From Chloroflexota bacterium (GTDB taxonomy: Bacteria; Chloroflexota; Dehalococcoidia; UBA3495), in NCBI GenBank assembly GCA_022563275.1, contig JADFNR010000036.1, positions 1 to 27,279 of the forward strand: 27,279 nucleotides of DNA, in the 5' to 3' direction. The notes beneath the pieces are model-generated. The model made no database searches, was not told the DNA's origin, and worked only from the letters and a program-made list of their open reading frames with translations. Both the position numbers and the translations under genes were made by a program. The first letter of the stretch is position 1. Each line of letters opens with the position of its first letter. Shown in pieces: positions 6,278 to 13,725 of this stretch.

Positions 6278-7828
6278 TTGGCCAACGGCGATAAGCAAGC
6301 TGCCTGGGCGTTTCACGACGCCACCAAGCTGAGTTACATCAACCTGCTGACCAAACCGCCGCTGTATAAGTCCTATCCCGGCCTGACTCAAATTCCACTT
6401 CCCCAAGCGAAACCCCCCGGGATGCCCGCCTTGAAAGCGGTCTCCGGCCCCGCCTCAGCCGCGGCCGGCCCCCTGGACCTCCAGGCGGTCGCCCAGTTGC
6501 TCCACTACTCAGCGGGCCTGATCAGAAAGAGCGTTTCAGCTTCCGCGGGGGAGGTCCATTACCGGGCTGCGGCGTCGGCCGGCGCGCTCTACCCCATCGA
6601 ACTGTATCTGGTCTGCGGCAGCCTGCCGGGACTGGCCGCCGGCGTTTACCACTACGCCCCCGCCGAAAATGCCCTAACCCAACTGAGGACCGGCGATTTC
6701 CGGGGCAATTTGGCTGTTGCCGCCGCCGACGATTCGTTGGCGTCGGCGCCCGCCACGGTGGTCAGCACGGCGGTCTCCTGGCGCAGCGCCTGGAAGTACC
6801 GCGCCCGGGGTTACCGCTACTGCTTCTGGGACAACGGCACGCTGCTGGCCAACCTGCTGGCAACGGCCAATTCCCTGGGGCAGCCGGCCCGAGTGTTGGC
6901 GGGTTTCATCGACGAGAAAGTGGACTCGATCTTGGGTGTGGACCCCGAGCAAGAAGCCAGCACCTGCCTGGTCGCCTTGGGCGAGGCTGGAGTTTCGCGC
7001 CCTGCCGTGGTCAGAGACCTGCCTCCCATGGACTCGGGCGATCTCGGTTTCAGTGAACCGATCCGCTATCCGGAATCAGACCTGCTCCACGCGGAGTCTT
7101 GCCTGGTTTCGGCGCAAGAGGTGTCAAAATGGCGAGGCCAGGCCCCTGGAAACGAGACGGGTCGCCTACCTGACATCGTGTCGGCGCCGCTGGGTGAGGT
7201 AATCGAACATCGGGGTTCGACGCGCCGGTTCGCCAGGGAGCCAATATCCTTGGAGCAGCTTTCTGCCGTGTTGGCGGCATCCTCGACAGCGGTGCCTGCC
7301 GACTTTGGCGGCGGTCTGACCGAGCCCTACCTCATCATCAACGCGGTTGACGGCCTGACACCGGGCGCCTATCACTATTCGAGAGAGTCGGGCGAATTTG
7401 ACCTTCTGAAAGAAGGGGAATTCAGGGAAGAGGCCGGCCATCTGTGCTTTGAGCAGGCCCTGGGGGCCGACGCCAGCGTTGTGGTCTTCTACCTGGCCAA
7501 CCTGGAATCGGTCCTGGAACGGTTGGGCAGCCGGGGTTACCGGGCCGCCCAGTTGGAAGCAGGCGTGTTAGGGGGAAAAATGTACTTGAGCGCCCATTCC
7601 CTGGGCTTGGGCGCCACCGGCATGACCTTCTTCGACGATGCCGTGACCGCCTTTTTCTCGCCCCACGCCGCCGGAAAAAGCCTGATGTTCCTGGTGGGCC
7701 TAGGCCGCACCGGCGCCGCCAACCGGGTGAGACCCTTCCGGTCAAGATACGGCGCGCTGAAGGACTCTCTGGCCCGCGGGGCTGGCGGCGGCCGGCGTCC
7801 CGTTCCAGACTGGCTCTACAGCAACTAG
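6278..7828 (+). CDS. SagB/ThcOx-type nitroreductase-fold dehydrogenase, tandem two-domain
   Basis: A 516-residue protein with two nitroreductase-like domains. Domain 1 (about 65-240) has LLHYSAGL, RAAASAGALYPIELYLV and GVYHYAP. Domain 2 (about 300-490) has RGSTRRFAREPISLEQLSAV, GAYHYSRESG and GLGATGMTFFDDAVTAFF, the SagB-type FMN/active-site signature. Family knowledge: SagB enzymes are FMN-dependent oxidases that aromatise azolines in thiazole/oxazole-modified peptides, but many stand-alone homologues have unknown substrates. No YcaO cyclodehydratase or precursor peptide is seen here, so a peptide-modification role is not supported. The start is TTG at 6278 with AGGGAGG six bases upstream. 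Confidence 0.85.
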   Translation: MANGDKQAAWAFHDATKLSYINLLTKPPLYKSYPGLTQIPLPQAKPPGMPALKAVSGPASAAAGPLDLQAVAQLLHYSAGLIRKSVSASAGEVHYRAAASAGALYPIELYLVCGSLPGLAAGVYHYAPAENALTQLRTGDFRGNLAVAAADDSLASAPATVVSTAVSWRSAWKYRARGYRYCFWDNGTLLANLLATANSLGQPARVLAGFIDEKVDSILGVDPEQEASTCLVALGEAGVSRPAVVRDLPPMDSGDLGFSEPIRYPESDLLHAESCLVSAQEVSKWRGQAPGNETGRLPDIVSAPLGEVIEHRGSTRRFAREPISLEQLSAVLAASSTAVPADFGGGLTEPYLIINAVDGLTPGAYHYSRESGEFDLLKEGEFREEAGHLCFEQALGADASVVVFYLANLESVLERLGSRGYRAAQLEAGVLGGKMYLSAHSLGLGATGMTFFDDAVTAFFSPHAAGKSLMFLVGLGRTGAANRVRPFRSRYGALKDSLARGAGGGRRPVPDWLYSN

Positions 7829-7840
7829 CCTACGGGCTAG
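7825..7840. terminator. compact hairpin shared by two convergent stop codons
   Basis: CTAGCC-TACG-GGCTAG forms a perfect 6-bp stem with a TACG loop closed by C-G, an UNCG-type stable tetraloop in the plus-strand RNA. The SagB-gene stop TAG (7826-7828) lies in the left arm and the aldolase stop (7837-7839, minus strand) in the right arm. No T-run follows, so classical intrinsic termination is uncertain. Confidence 0.5.
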
Positions 7841-8643
7841 CCAATGGCATTCTTGCGGATGTGCTCCAGGGCCATCTGCATGTGCCATTCCATCGCCCCC
7901 AGGCCCACCACCCGCACGCCCATCTCGAACAGGCGTTTGGCGGATGCGGCCATGGAGTCGAAGTCGGGCGAGTCCAGTCCCATGTTGTACATGATGGCCG
8001 CCCCGTGGCGCTCGGCGGTCTTCACCGCCCCTTCCAGCAGCCGCATCACCTTGGGGTCTTCGTACTTGAACGGCACTCCAAGGATCTTCGTGATGTCTCC
8101 AGCCGCCAGCCAGACCAGCTCTATCCCGTCGATGGCCAGGATCTCGTCCAGGTCGTTCAGTGCGCCTTCGCTCTCCACCGTGGGGACGATCAGGGTCCCG
8201 GCGCGGGTCTTGGCGGCATATTCCGGGAATTCCTCGGCCGTCCAGAACCGGCGCAGGTGGATCAGGCGGTGCCAGTCGTCCTTGAGTTGCATCAGGTCCT
8301 GGACCTCCTCCTTGGAGCCAACGGACACCGTGACCGCGGTGGCTCCCAGGGACAGGGCCCGCGCCGCGTCGGAGATCGTGCGCCGGTCCGTTCCTTCCGC
8401 CCAAGGAAAGGACTGCACGCGAATCATGGGAGAGATGCCGGTGCCCCGGGCCGCCCGGACCAGATGGGCGATGTTGTCCCAGTCGTGGGCGGTGAACATC
8501 ATGTCGGCCATGAAACAGTCGATTCCGGCTATGCCGGCAACCTCCACCATGTTGGGGTGGCTGAAAACGTAGGCGCAAAGCGAGGGCTTGCCGCTCTTTA
8601 GGTTGGCCAGTAACCGGTCGGTTTCTTCGGTGGGGAAAAGCAA
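7837..8643 (-). CDS. HpcH/HpaI-type aldolase
   Basis: A 268-residue class II aldolase-like TIM barrel: GIAGIDCFMADMMFTAHDWD (about 38-57), IRVQSFPW, GATAVTVSV, VPTVESEGALNDLDEI (about 153-168) and LVWLAAGDITKILG. Family knowledge: members cleave 4-hydroxy-2-oxo acids to pyruvate and an aldehyde using a divalent metal. The metal-binding Glu (VESEG) and Asp (AAGDIT) are retained, while the usual DxEH motif near the N-terminus is altered (ADMMFTAHD). The substrate is unknown. The start is TTG at 8643 with GAGG six bases upstream. It converges on the SagB-type gene with 8 bp between stops and diverges from the dehydrogenase at 8860. Confidence 0.88.
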   Translation of the reverse strand: MLFPTEETDRLLANLKSGKPSLCAYVFSHPNMVEVAGIAGIDCFMADMMFTAHDWDNIAHLVRAARGTGISPMIRVQSFPWAEGTDRRTISDAARALSLGATAVTVSVGSKEEVQDLMQLKDDWHRLIHLRRFWTAEEFPEYAAKTRAGTLIVPTVESEGALNDLDEILAIDGIELVWLAAGDITKILGVPFKYEDPKVMRLLEGAVKTAERHGAAIMYNMGLDSPDFDSMAASAKRLFEMGVRVVGLGAMEWHMQMALEHIRKNAIG

Positions 8644-8771
8644 GGTACACCTCGGGAATCACGTTTGGGAATCCGCAGAAAGTGTAGCCCAAACGGGCTC
8701 CCACCACAAAAATGATACCCGGCCCGAACCGTTCGTTGGTGCGCGCGGTGGTGCGTAGGCAGCGCCGAGTA

Positions 8772-8777
8772 TATAAT
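8772..8777 (+). promoter_or_regulatory. candidate -10 box for the beta-hydroxyacid dehydrogenase gene
   Basis: A perfect TATAAT lies 82 bp before the start at 8860 in the divergent intergenic region. No convincing -35 box is found 16-18 bases upstream (TGGTGC at 8749-8754 is poor), so this is a candidate only. Confidence 0.4.
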
Positions 8778-8859
8778 CCGCCTCGACAGTCACAGGCAGG
8801 GCGCAACGTGGCTAAAGGCCATGGTCAAATATGAATTTTGCCGGACCAAGGAGTATCAG

Positions 8860-9807
8860 ATGGAAACCGTAGGATTTATCGGGTTGGGGAACATGGGCGG
8901 CGGCATGGCGGGGAACATTCAGAAGGCCGGATACCCGATGGTCGTTCACGACATCAATGAAGGGGCTACCCGGCCGTTCTTGGAAAGTGGCGCCCGTCTG
9001 GGCGGTTCGCCGGCCGATGTGGCCAGTCAGTGCGACGTAACCTTTACGTCGTTGCCCGGACCCAGGGAGGTAGAGGCCGTTGCCGCTGGCCCGGATGGAG
9101 TGCTGCAGGGCGCCAAGCCTGGTTCCGTGTACATAGACCTTTCCACCAGCAGGCCAACCCTGATCCGTGAACTGGAGCCTAAATTCCGGGAGAAGGGGAT
9201 CCATGTCTTGGACGCCCCGGTGAGCGGGGGTAAATCCGGGGCCCAGAGCCGGAACCTGGCCGTGATGGTCGGAGGCGAGAAAGAGGTGTTTGAACGGGTA
9301 AAACCATTGTTGGAAGCCTTTGGCGATAAGGTGTTCTACGCGGGCGCGATTGGAGCAGGGTCGGTGGCCAAATTGGTCCACAACATGATCGGCCACGGTG
9401 TCCGTCAGGCCATCGCCGAGGGCATGACCCTGGGTGTTAAGGCCGGCGTTGACACGGAATCATTATGGCAGTGCATCCGCCGGGGATCTCTGGGCCGGAT
9501 GAACGTACTGCATGAGGGATTCGTCAGGACCGTTTTCAGAGGGGAGTACGAGCCTGCCGGTTTCGCCCTGAGCCTGGCCCGAAAGGACATCGGCCTGGCC
9601 ACGGAACTAGCGAAAGAGTTCGACGTCCCCATGCCGGTGGCCAATCTGGCGGAGCAATTGGCCATACAGGCTATGAACCGCGGGTGGGGCGACATGGACA
9701 GTACGGTCATCGTTCGGCTGCAAGAGGAAATGGCCGACGTCGAAATCAGGGCAGATATCGACGTGGCCAAGGCGGCCCGGTTCATATCAACTCATCCCGA
9801 CGAGTAG
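8860..9807 (+). CDS. NAD(P)-dependent beta-hydroxyacid dehydrogenase (3-hydroxyisobutyrate dehydrogenase-like)
   Basis: A 315-residue protein beginning METVGFIGLGNMGGGMAGN, the Rossmann dinucleotide-binding signature of beta-hydroxyacid dehydrogenases. It also has DAPVSGGKSGAQ (substrate-binding loop, about 117-128) and GSVAKLVHNMIGHG (about 167-180), containing the catalytic lysine and the conserved Asn. Family knowledge: members oxidise 3-hydroxyisobutyrate, tartronate semialdehyde or similar small hydroxy acids. I choose ATG 8860, with AAGGAG at 8848-8853, over the in-frame ATG at 8821, which lacks a ribosome binding site and would add residues before the Rossmann strand. The adjoining divergent aldolase could supply oxo- or semialdehyde substrates. 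Confidence 0.92.
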   Translation: METVGFIGLGNMGGGMAGNIQKAGYPMVVHDINEGATRPFLESGARLGGSPADVASQCDVTFTSLPGPREVEAVAAGPDGVLQGAKPGSVYIDLSTSRPTLIRELEPKFREKGIHVLDAPVSGGKSGAQSRNLAVMVGGEKEVFERVKPLLEAFGDKVFYAGAIGAGSVAKLVHNMIGHGVRQAIAEGMTLGVKAGVDTESLWQCIRRGSLGRMNVLHEGFVRTVFRGEYEPAGFALSLARKDIGLATELAKEFDVPMPVANLAEQLAIQAMNRGWGDMDSTVIVRLQEEMADVEIRADIDVAKAARFISTHPDE

Positions 9808-9843
9808 GCGAGACCCCACCAACCGCTTTAGACGGGCGAAAAC

Positions 9844-9881
9844 AAATACCGGCGTCCCGATTCATCGGGACGCCGGTATTT
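9844..9881. terminator. strong bidirectional intrinsic terminator
   Basis: A 17-bp perfect stem (9844-9860 with 9865-9881) around a TTCA loop. The arms are GC-rich inside, with A-rich left and T-rich right ends, so the hairpin works on both strands. It lies between the convergent dehydrogenase and tubulin-partner genes. Confidence 0.9.
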
Positions 9882-9910
9882 ATCGTTGCTGGGTCAAGCC
9901 CCAGAAGAGT

Positions 9911-11467
9911 CTACGAATCCGGGTCCGATGTGTTCATGATCTTGTCTTGGGGTTTGATCACACCGTTGAGCAGGTCACCGTCCGTGAATGAACCGTTGGT
10001 CAACCGCGTGGCGATGTCGTCCCGGCCGTTCCAGAGTTTCTTCAGGTCGTCATCGATCAGTTCGATGATGGCCCGCCTCACTCCGGTTTCCTCTCCGATG
10101 TCCGGATACAGCTTCCACGCCTCCTTGCTGACCGATGCCAGCCAACCCGAGGAATCCCCGTTGCCGATGCTGCCGCCGCGGACGTCATCGAAGTGCCAGG
10201 CGTACCAGGCGTTGACCATGTCGCGGTAGATGGCGAGGTCCGAGACCGGCGCTCCAACGGTGGACATCTGGACTTCAAACCGGTGGTTATCGCCTGGGTG
10301 GCCTTCCACCGCGGCAAACTTCCTTCCGCCACCCAGTCCTCGAAGGACCGAGTCGTGGAGGTTGGAAGCCGTGATGCCGACGCCAGAGGCTGAGTCGACG
10401 TGACCGACGCGGACGTCGCCGACGCGCCACATCTTCTCTTCCATGGCGGATGCGCCCATGTGCATGTCCACCAGCAACTCACCCAATTCTTCGCCGAACC
10501 GGGCGCCATTGGACATCAGTGAAAGGAATCCGGTGTCGATGGACACCGTACTCCGGATCTTTTGCGCGGTTGCCCGGGCCAAAAGTTCCTGCAACTCCAA
10601 GGCGTCCACTCTGTTGGTCCCGTAGACCGGTTTGCCGGCCAGGGACTCGTGAACCATATCAGCGATATCGACAAGGTCTTGGTTGCCCAGTTGGAACCGG
10701 CTCAAGATACGCATGGCGATATCCTGGGCCTGCTCGCCGGTCAGCAGGTTCTTTACCGTGGGGTCGTCGCTGTCGAAGGACCAACTCTCGGCGTCGGTAA
10801 CCTCTTGGAAGAGCCGGCCACCGGAACTGGATAGGCGCCTGAGATCAACGATCAAGTCCGTCCAACTGGCGGAATATTCGTTCAATTCTTCCAGGAGTCC
10901 ATTGATGACCTCTCCGACGTGATTGAGGCATACCGTTTCCAGGTATTCGTCGGTTTCACCCTTCCATTTATTCAGCCGCTTTTTGCGGTCGTTCGGAGAG
11001 ACGTCTAGGTTGCTGTGATTGGGCTCGGAGACCATGGGCAAGTCCCGTCTGATGGCGCGGTCGGCCAGGGCGGTCCACCGTCGTACCGGCGGTTCCTCTT
11101 CAGGGGCAACGACCAACCTCTGGACAAACAGGCTTTCCAGCTTGGAGCTCATGCTGATCAGCATCTCATCGCGCTTAACGTCGGCGAAGGTATTGGCACG
11201 GGCCAATTCGGTCCGCAACTCGGCGTTGGCTTCCAGCACCATTCGGTCACTGATATTTCCGTCGGGACGCAGCCGTTCGAACAAAGAGCTGATCGACCGC
11301 TCAACCTCACTAAGTGCCCCGTGAACAGCCCCATGGATCTGGGCGAAGGCGTCTCTGGAACCGGTGCGGCCGGCTCCCAGAAAATCCAACGGGTCCACGG
11401 CCGCTGGGACCCGGTTGGTCATCTCGCTGAATGACAGCCGCTTTCTTTTAAAACTAAACCTGGCCAT
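9911..11467 (-). CDS. hypothetical partner of the tubulin-like protein (518 aa)
   Basis: I do not recognise a named family with certainty. The protein has a basic N-terminus (ARFSFKRKRLSFSEM), charged helical stretches at about 50-160 (HGALSEVERSISSLFERL, EANAELRTELARAN) and a C-terminal half containing GARFGEELGELLVDMHMGA, HRFEVQMSTVGAPVSDLAIY and YRDMVNAWYAWHF. The phrase VGAPVSDLAIYRDM resembles C-terminal regions of long one-piece tubulin-like (PF13809) proteins, from which I infer that it supplies the C-terminal region split from the GTPase at 11479. There is no signal peptide or membrane segment. The ATG at 11467 has a strong AGGGAGGAG and follows the upstream stop by 11 bp, so co-translation is likely. 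An earlier in-frame start at 11497 would overlap that gene. Confidence 0.7.
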   Translation of the reverse strand: MARFSFKRKRLSFSEMTNRVPAAVDPLDFLGAGRTGSRDAFAQIHGAVHGALSEVERSISSLFERLRPDGNISDRMVLEANAELRTELARANTFADVKRDEMLISMSSKLESLFVQRLVVAPEEEPPVRRWTALADRAIRRDLPMVSEPNHSNLDVSPNDRKKRLNKWKGETDEYLETVCLNHVGEVINGLLEELNEYSASWTDLIVDLRRLSSSGGRLFQEVTDAESWSFDSDDPTVKNLLTGEQAQDIAMRILSRFQLGNQDLVDIADMVHESLAGKPVYGTNRVDALELQELLARATAQKIRSTVSIDTGFLSLMSNGARFGEELGELLVDMHMGASAMEEKMWRVGDVRVGHVDSASGVGITASNLHDSVLRGLGGGRKFAAVEGHPGDNHRFEVQMSTVGAPVSDLAIYRDMVNAWYAWHFDDVRGGSIGNGDSSGWLASVSKEAWKLYPDIGEETGVRRAIIELIDDDLKKLWNGRDDIATRLTNGSFTDGDLLNGVIKPQDKIMNTSDPDS

Positions 11468-11478
11468 TCCTCTCCTCC

Positions 11479-12516
11479 CTACAGCTGTGTCCGCCATTGG
11501 TTTTGCAGGTACTGTTTGGCCGTCTGCACGAAGAACCCTTCCAACAAACCGACCTCACGGGAACTGATCGAGCCGAACCGTGCGTCGACGTTGTTGTTGG
11601 CCTCACGCATGGTTTCGTGGTAGCGGGCCCACCAGTCTTGACCGGTGCCCCAGGCGTCAGCCACCAATCCCTCAAGTATCCGCGCGACGTGGACCCGTTG
11701 GACCGGTAAAGAATCCTTGGGTGACCGGTGGAGCAACGCCACATCGAAGTGGGGTCCAGGTGCGGTGATAATCTTATCCGGATAGACGGTGACTTGGTAA
11801 CTATCTTTGCCGGTGTACTGGCCCTTGCCGACGTCGACGCCGGTGGCGGCCCGGAGGAACTGCAGTGTGGTGTAGGCGTTCCTAAGCTGCAGCGGGTAGG
11901 TGGTCTCTGGGTCCCGGGACATGCCGCGCTGCGGCAGGACCAGGTGGAGCACCACGCTGAAGTTGTAGGAAGTGCCGCGGGATTCAGCCAGCGCCGCGAG
12001 CAGCACGGGCAGAGCGCCCACGGTCCCGCCGCCCAAGAAGGCGATCACGTGAATCCTGAGATAGGTCACGCCCTCGTAGTAGGGGCAGACCTGCTCGATG
12101 GTGGCGTCGATGTGGCCCCGCAGGTTGCCGTAATTGAACCTCGCGGCTACCCCGGCGTTGGCCAAGGTTCCCAGGGCGCCCTCCCGGGACAGGCTGAGGT
12201 TCTTTAGCTCAGGCACGCACTCCGTGATCCAAGGACGCATGTCGCGCAGATTGGAGAAATGGGGCAATGTCAGCGGGATAAACCGGGATGACCGGGAAAT
12301 CTCGCCTCTGGTCGCCTCACGGGTGTCCATATAGAGGAAACCAAGGCTCTTTCGGTCGGAGAAGCTCCATGATGAGGACACTTCATCCAACCTTCTAACG
12401 ATCTGGCAACTGGTGGACCCCAAACCGATCACGACCGAAGGCGACGCGATCCGGTTTGCTATCTTACCGGTTCCCTGGCGCGGCGACTCCGCGTCCCTAA
12501 AAGTTTGTGAAACCAT
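11479..12516 (-). CDS. tubulin-like putative GTPase (Tubulin_2 / PF13809-like)
   Basis: A 345-residue protein with SPSVVIGLGSTSCQIVRRL at about 25-43, a first nucleotide-loop resembling the tubulin-like family, REGALGTLANAGVAARFNYG at 111-130, and HVIAFLGGGTVGALPVLLAA at about 156-175. The last is a variant of the tubulin/FtsZ signature GGGTG(S/A)G, with Val replacing one Gly. Family knowledge: bacterial proteins of this type are usually about 1000 residues, are distinct from FtsZ and have poorly known roles. Here the protein is short and ends where the GTPase domain would, with a separate partner downstream. The ATG at 12516 follows AGGAGG by four bases and is preferred to the frame-open 12549. 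GTP binding or polymerisation is inferred, not shown. Confidence 0.72.
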   Translation of the reverse strand: MVSQTFRDAESPRQGTGKIANRIASPSVVIGLGSTSCQIVRRLDEVSSSWSFSDRKSLGFLYMDTREATRGEISRSSRFIPLTLPHFSNLRDMRPWITECVPELKNLSLSREGALGTLANAGVAARFNYGNLRGHIDATIEQVCPYYEGVTYLRIHVIAFLGGGTVGALPVLLAALAESRGTSYNFSVVLHLVLPQRGMSRDPETTYPLQLRNAYTTLQFLRAATGVDVGKGQYTGKDSYQVTVYPDKIITAPGPHFDVALLHRSPKDSLPVQRVHVARILEGLVADAWGTGQDWWARYHETMREANNNVDARFGSISSREVGLLEGFFVQTAKQYLQNQWRTQL

Positions 12517-13073
12517 TAAGCCTCCTGCTCCCGGCACACCCCAATGCACCTATAGTATGTGTATTGGACATCAGTGTACCCATTGTAAGGGCATCGCCGT
12601 ACAGTATCATAATTTATAATGTCCGCCGCCTTGATGTCAAATTCAGCCAGGGTATCCCACTAGTTTCGTATACATAACCTAGAATGCTAGCTGATTACAT
12701 AACCAGTTAGGCTTAAATGAAACGAAAAGGGTCCATCTTGACCGTTGAACCTGCCGACAGGCCCTTAGGCTCGGTTGGGCAACATCCCCAATATTGAAAT
12801 TCCAGGATACCCACATCCCTAGGATACAGCGGATCGGCCCGGCATCAAACGCTAAATCTTCCCATATTTAGGGAAAAATAGCGCCCAAGAACAGCAAAGT
12901 GAGGATACCGTTTGTCCGGGTGATGTCCGAGGCGGAAAATTAAGTCATCCCGAAGTTTGACTGGCGAGAATATTCGGCGCCGCCCACCCCGTTATTCAGG
13001 CGAAAGCCGGAATCCAAGAACCGTCGCTTATGACAAATTATTCACCTACGCCGCCCCGCCGCCACTCCCCTGA
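12517..13073. other. non-coding, AT-richer upstream region of the tubulin-like operon
   Basis: No credible gene lies in these 557 bases. The visible content is a direct repeat TACATAACC at 12671-12679 and 12696-12704 (25-bp spacing), an inverted pair GGACAT 12567-12572 / ATGTCC 12617-12622, AT-rich promoter-like tracts such as 12603-12620, and a degenerate REP-like stretch at 12990-13018 (ATTCAGGCGAAAGCCGGAAT). The region probably holds the operon promoter, with transcription towards lower coordinates, but no clear -35/-10 pair could be fixed. Confidence 0.5.
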
Positions 13074-13481
13074 TTAAAGATAGACCATCCATTCCAGCAG
13101 GTTATGGTCGGGGTCCCGGGCATACATGCTGACAGCGGGCAGCGACCCCCTGGCGCGGGCGCCCTTCCGAGGTCCGGGCCCGCGTATGATCTCGACCCCG
13201 GCATCAGCCAGCATCTGCTGACACTCTTCGGCCGTCCCGTCCCAGACGAAGCAGATGTCGGCTGAACCGGGCACGGCGGTATCGCCCCGCAGGCTGGCGG
13301 TGAAACCCTCTGGGTGCACGTTTATCTTCGATTCTCCGGCCTGGATCGAGAAGATGTTGGCCTTGCCGGCCCTCCAATCATCCTCGTCATTGATCTCGAA
13401 TCCCAGCTTCTTGTAGAACGCGATGAGCTTTTCCGCGTTGGCGGTGGGCATTGCCAGGTGGTCGATGCCAACGGTCCCCAT
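13074..13481 (-). CDS. VOC / glyoxalase-bleomycin resistance-dioxygenase superfamily protein
   Basis: A 135-residue protein starting MGTVGIDHLAMPTANAEKLI, with FYKKLGFEI, FSIQAGESKINVHPEGF and the C-terminal ARDPDHNLLEWMVYL. These are the two beta-alpha-beta-beta-beta modules of the vicinal oxygen chelate fold. His8 (IDHLAMP) and the C-terminal Glu (LLEWM) are likely metal ligands. Family members include glyoxalase I, epimerases and dioxygenases; nothing here fixes the reaction. ATG 13481 follows AGGGAGG, so the open frame to 13505 is not used. It diverges from the amidohydrolase gene at 13726. Confidence 0.88.
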   Translation of the reverse strand: MGTVGIDHLAMPTANAEKLIAFYKKLGFEINDEDDWRAGKANIFSIQAGESKINVHPEGFTASLRGDTAVPGSADICFVWDGTAEECQQMLADAGVEIIRGPGPRKGARARGSLPAVSMYARDPDHNLLEWMVYL

Positions 13482-13725
13482 GTGGAGCCTCCCTCTGGTC
13501 AACAATCAACTCGATAATCAGTGGGAGAACCGGCCTGCCTGGACCGGATTCATCCCGGATCTCCAAGTATTATATTCATCTCCGGCCGCTGGGGCCACCG
13601 GCAAGGATTTCAGGCATGCCGGAACGCCCCTTGCATTAAACTTTGTGGTACTTTATGGGCGCTCTAGGGTTGGACGCACGTTCGATTCGAAAAAATTCTT
13701 ATGGGGCTATCATCGGGGAGAGACC
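13482..13725. promoter_or_regulatory. divergent intergenic region between VOC and amidohydrolase genes
   Basis: These 244 bases hold the promoters of both genes. The plus-strand frame is open through most of it, but the true amidohydrolase N-terminus (FDLLLRNGRIVDGTG) begins at 13726. TTGCAT at 13631 and TTGGAC at 13670 are possible -35 elements; I see no convincing -10 partners. Confidence 0.35.

Noticed and set aside
9684..10229. Plus-strand open frame over the dehydrogenase end and terminator
   Set aside because: It runs through a perfect terminator hairpin and antisense to a real gene, with no protein-like pattern.
12990..13018. Possible REP element (ATTCAGGCGAAAGCCGGAAT)
   Set aside because: Resembles common REP-like sequences but is degenerate and single in this window; mentioned only within the non-coding region entry.
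13423..13725. N-terminal 101-residue extension of the amidohydrolase frame
   Set aside because: It overlaps the divergent VOC gene and its promoter region, shows no family similarity, and a good ribosome binding site precedes ATG 13726, where the family N-terminus begins.
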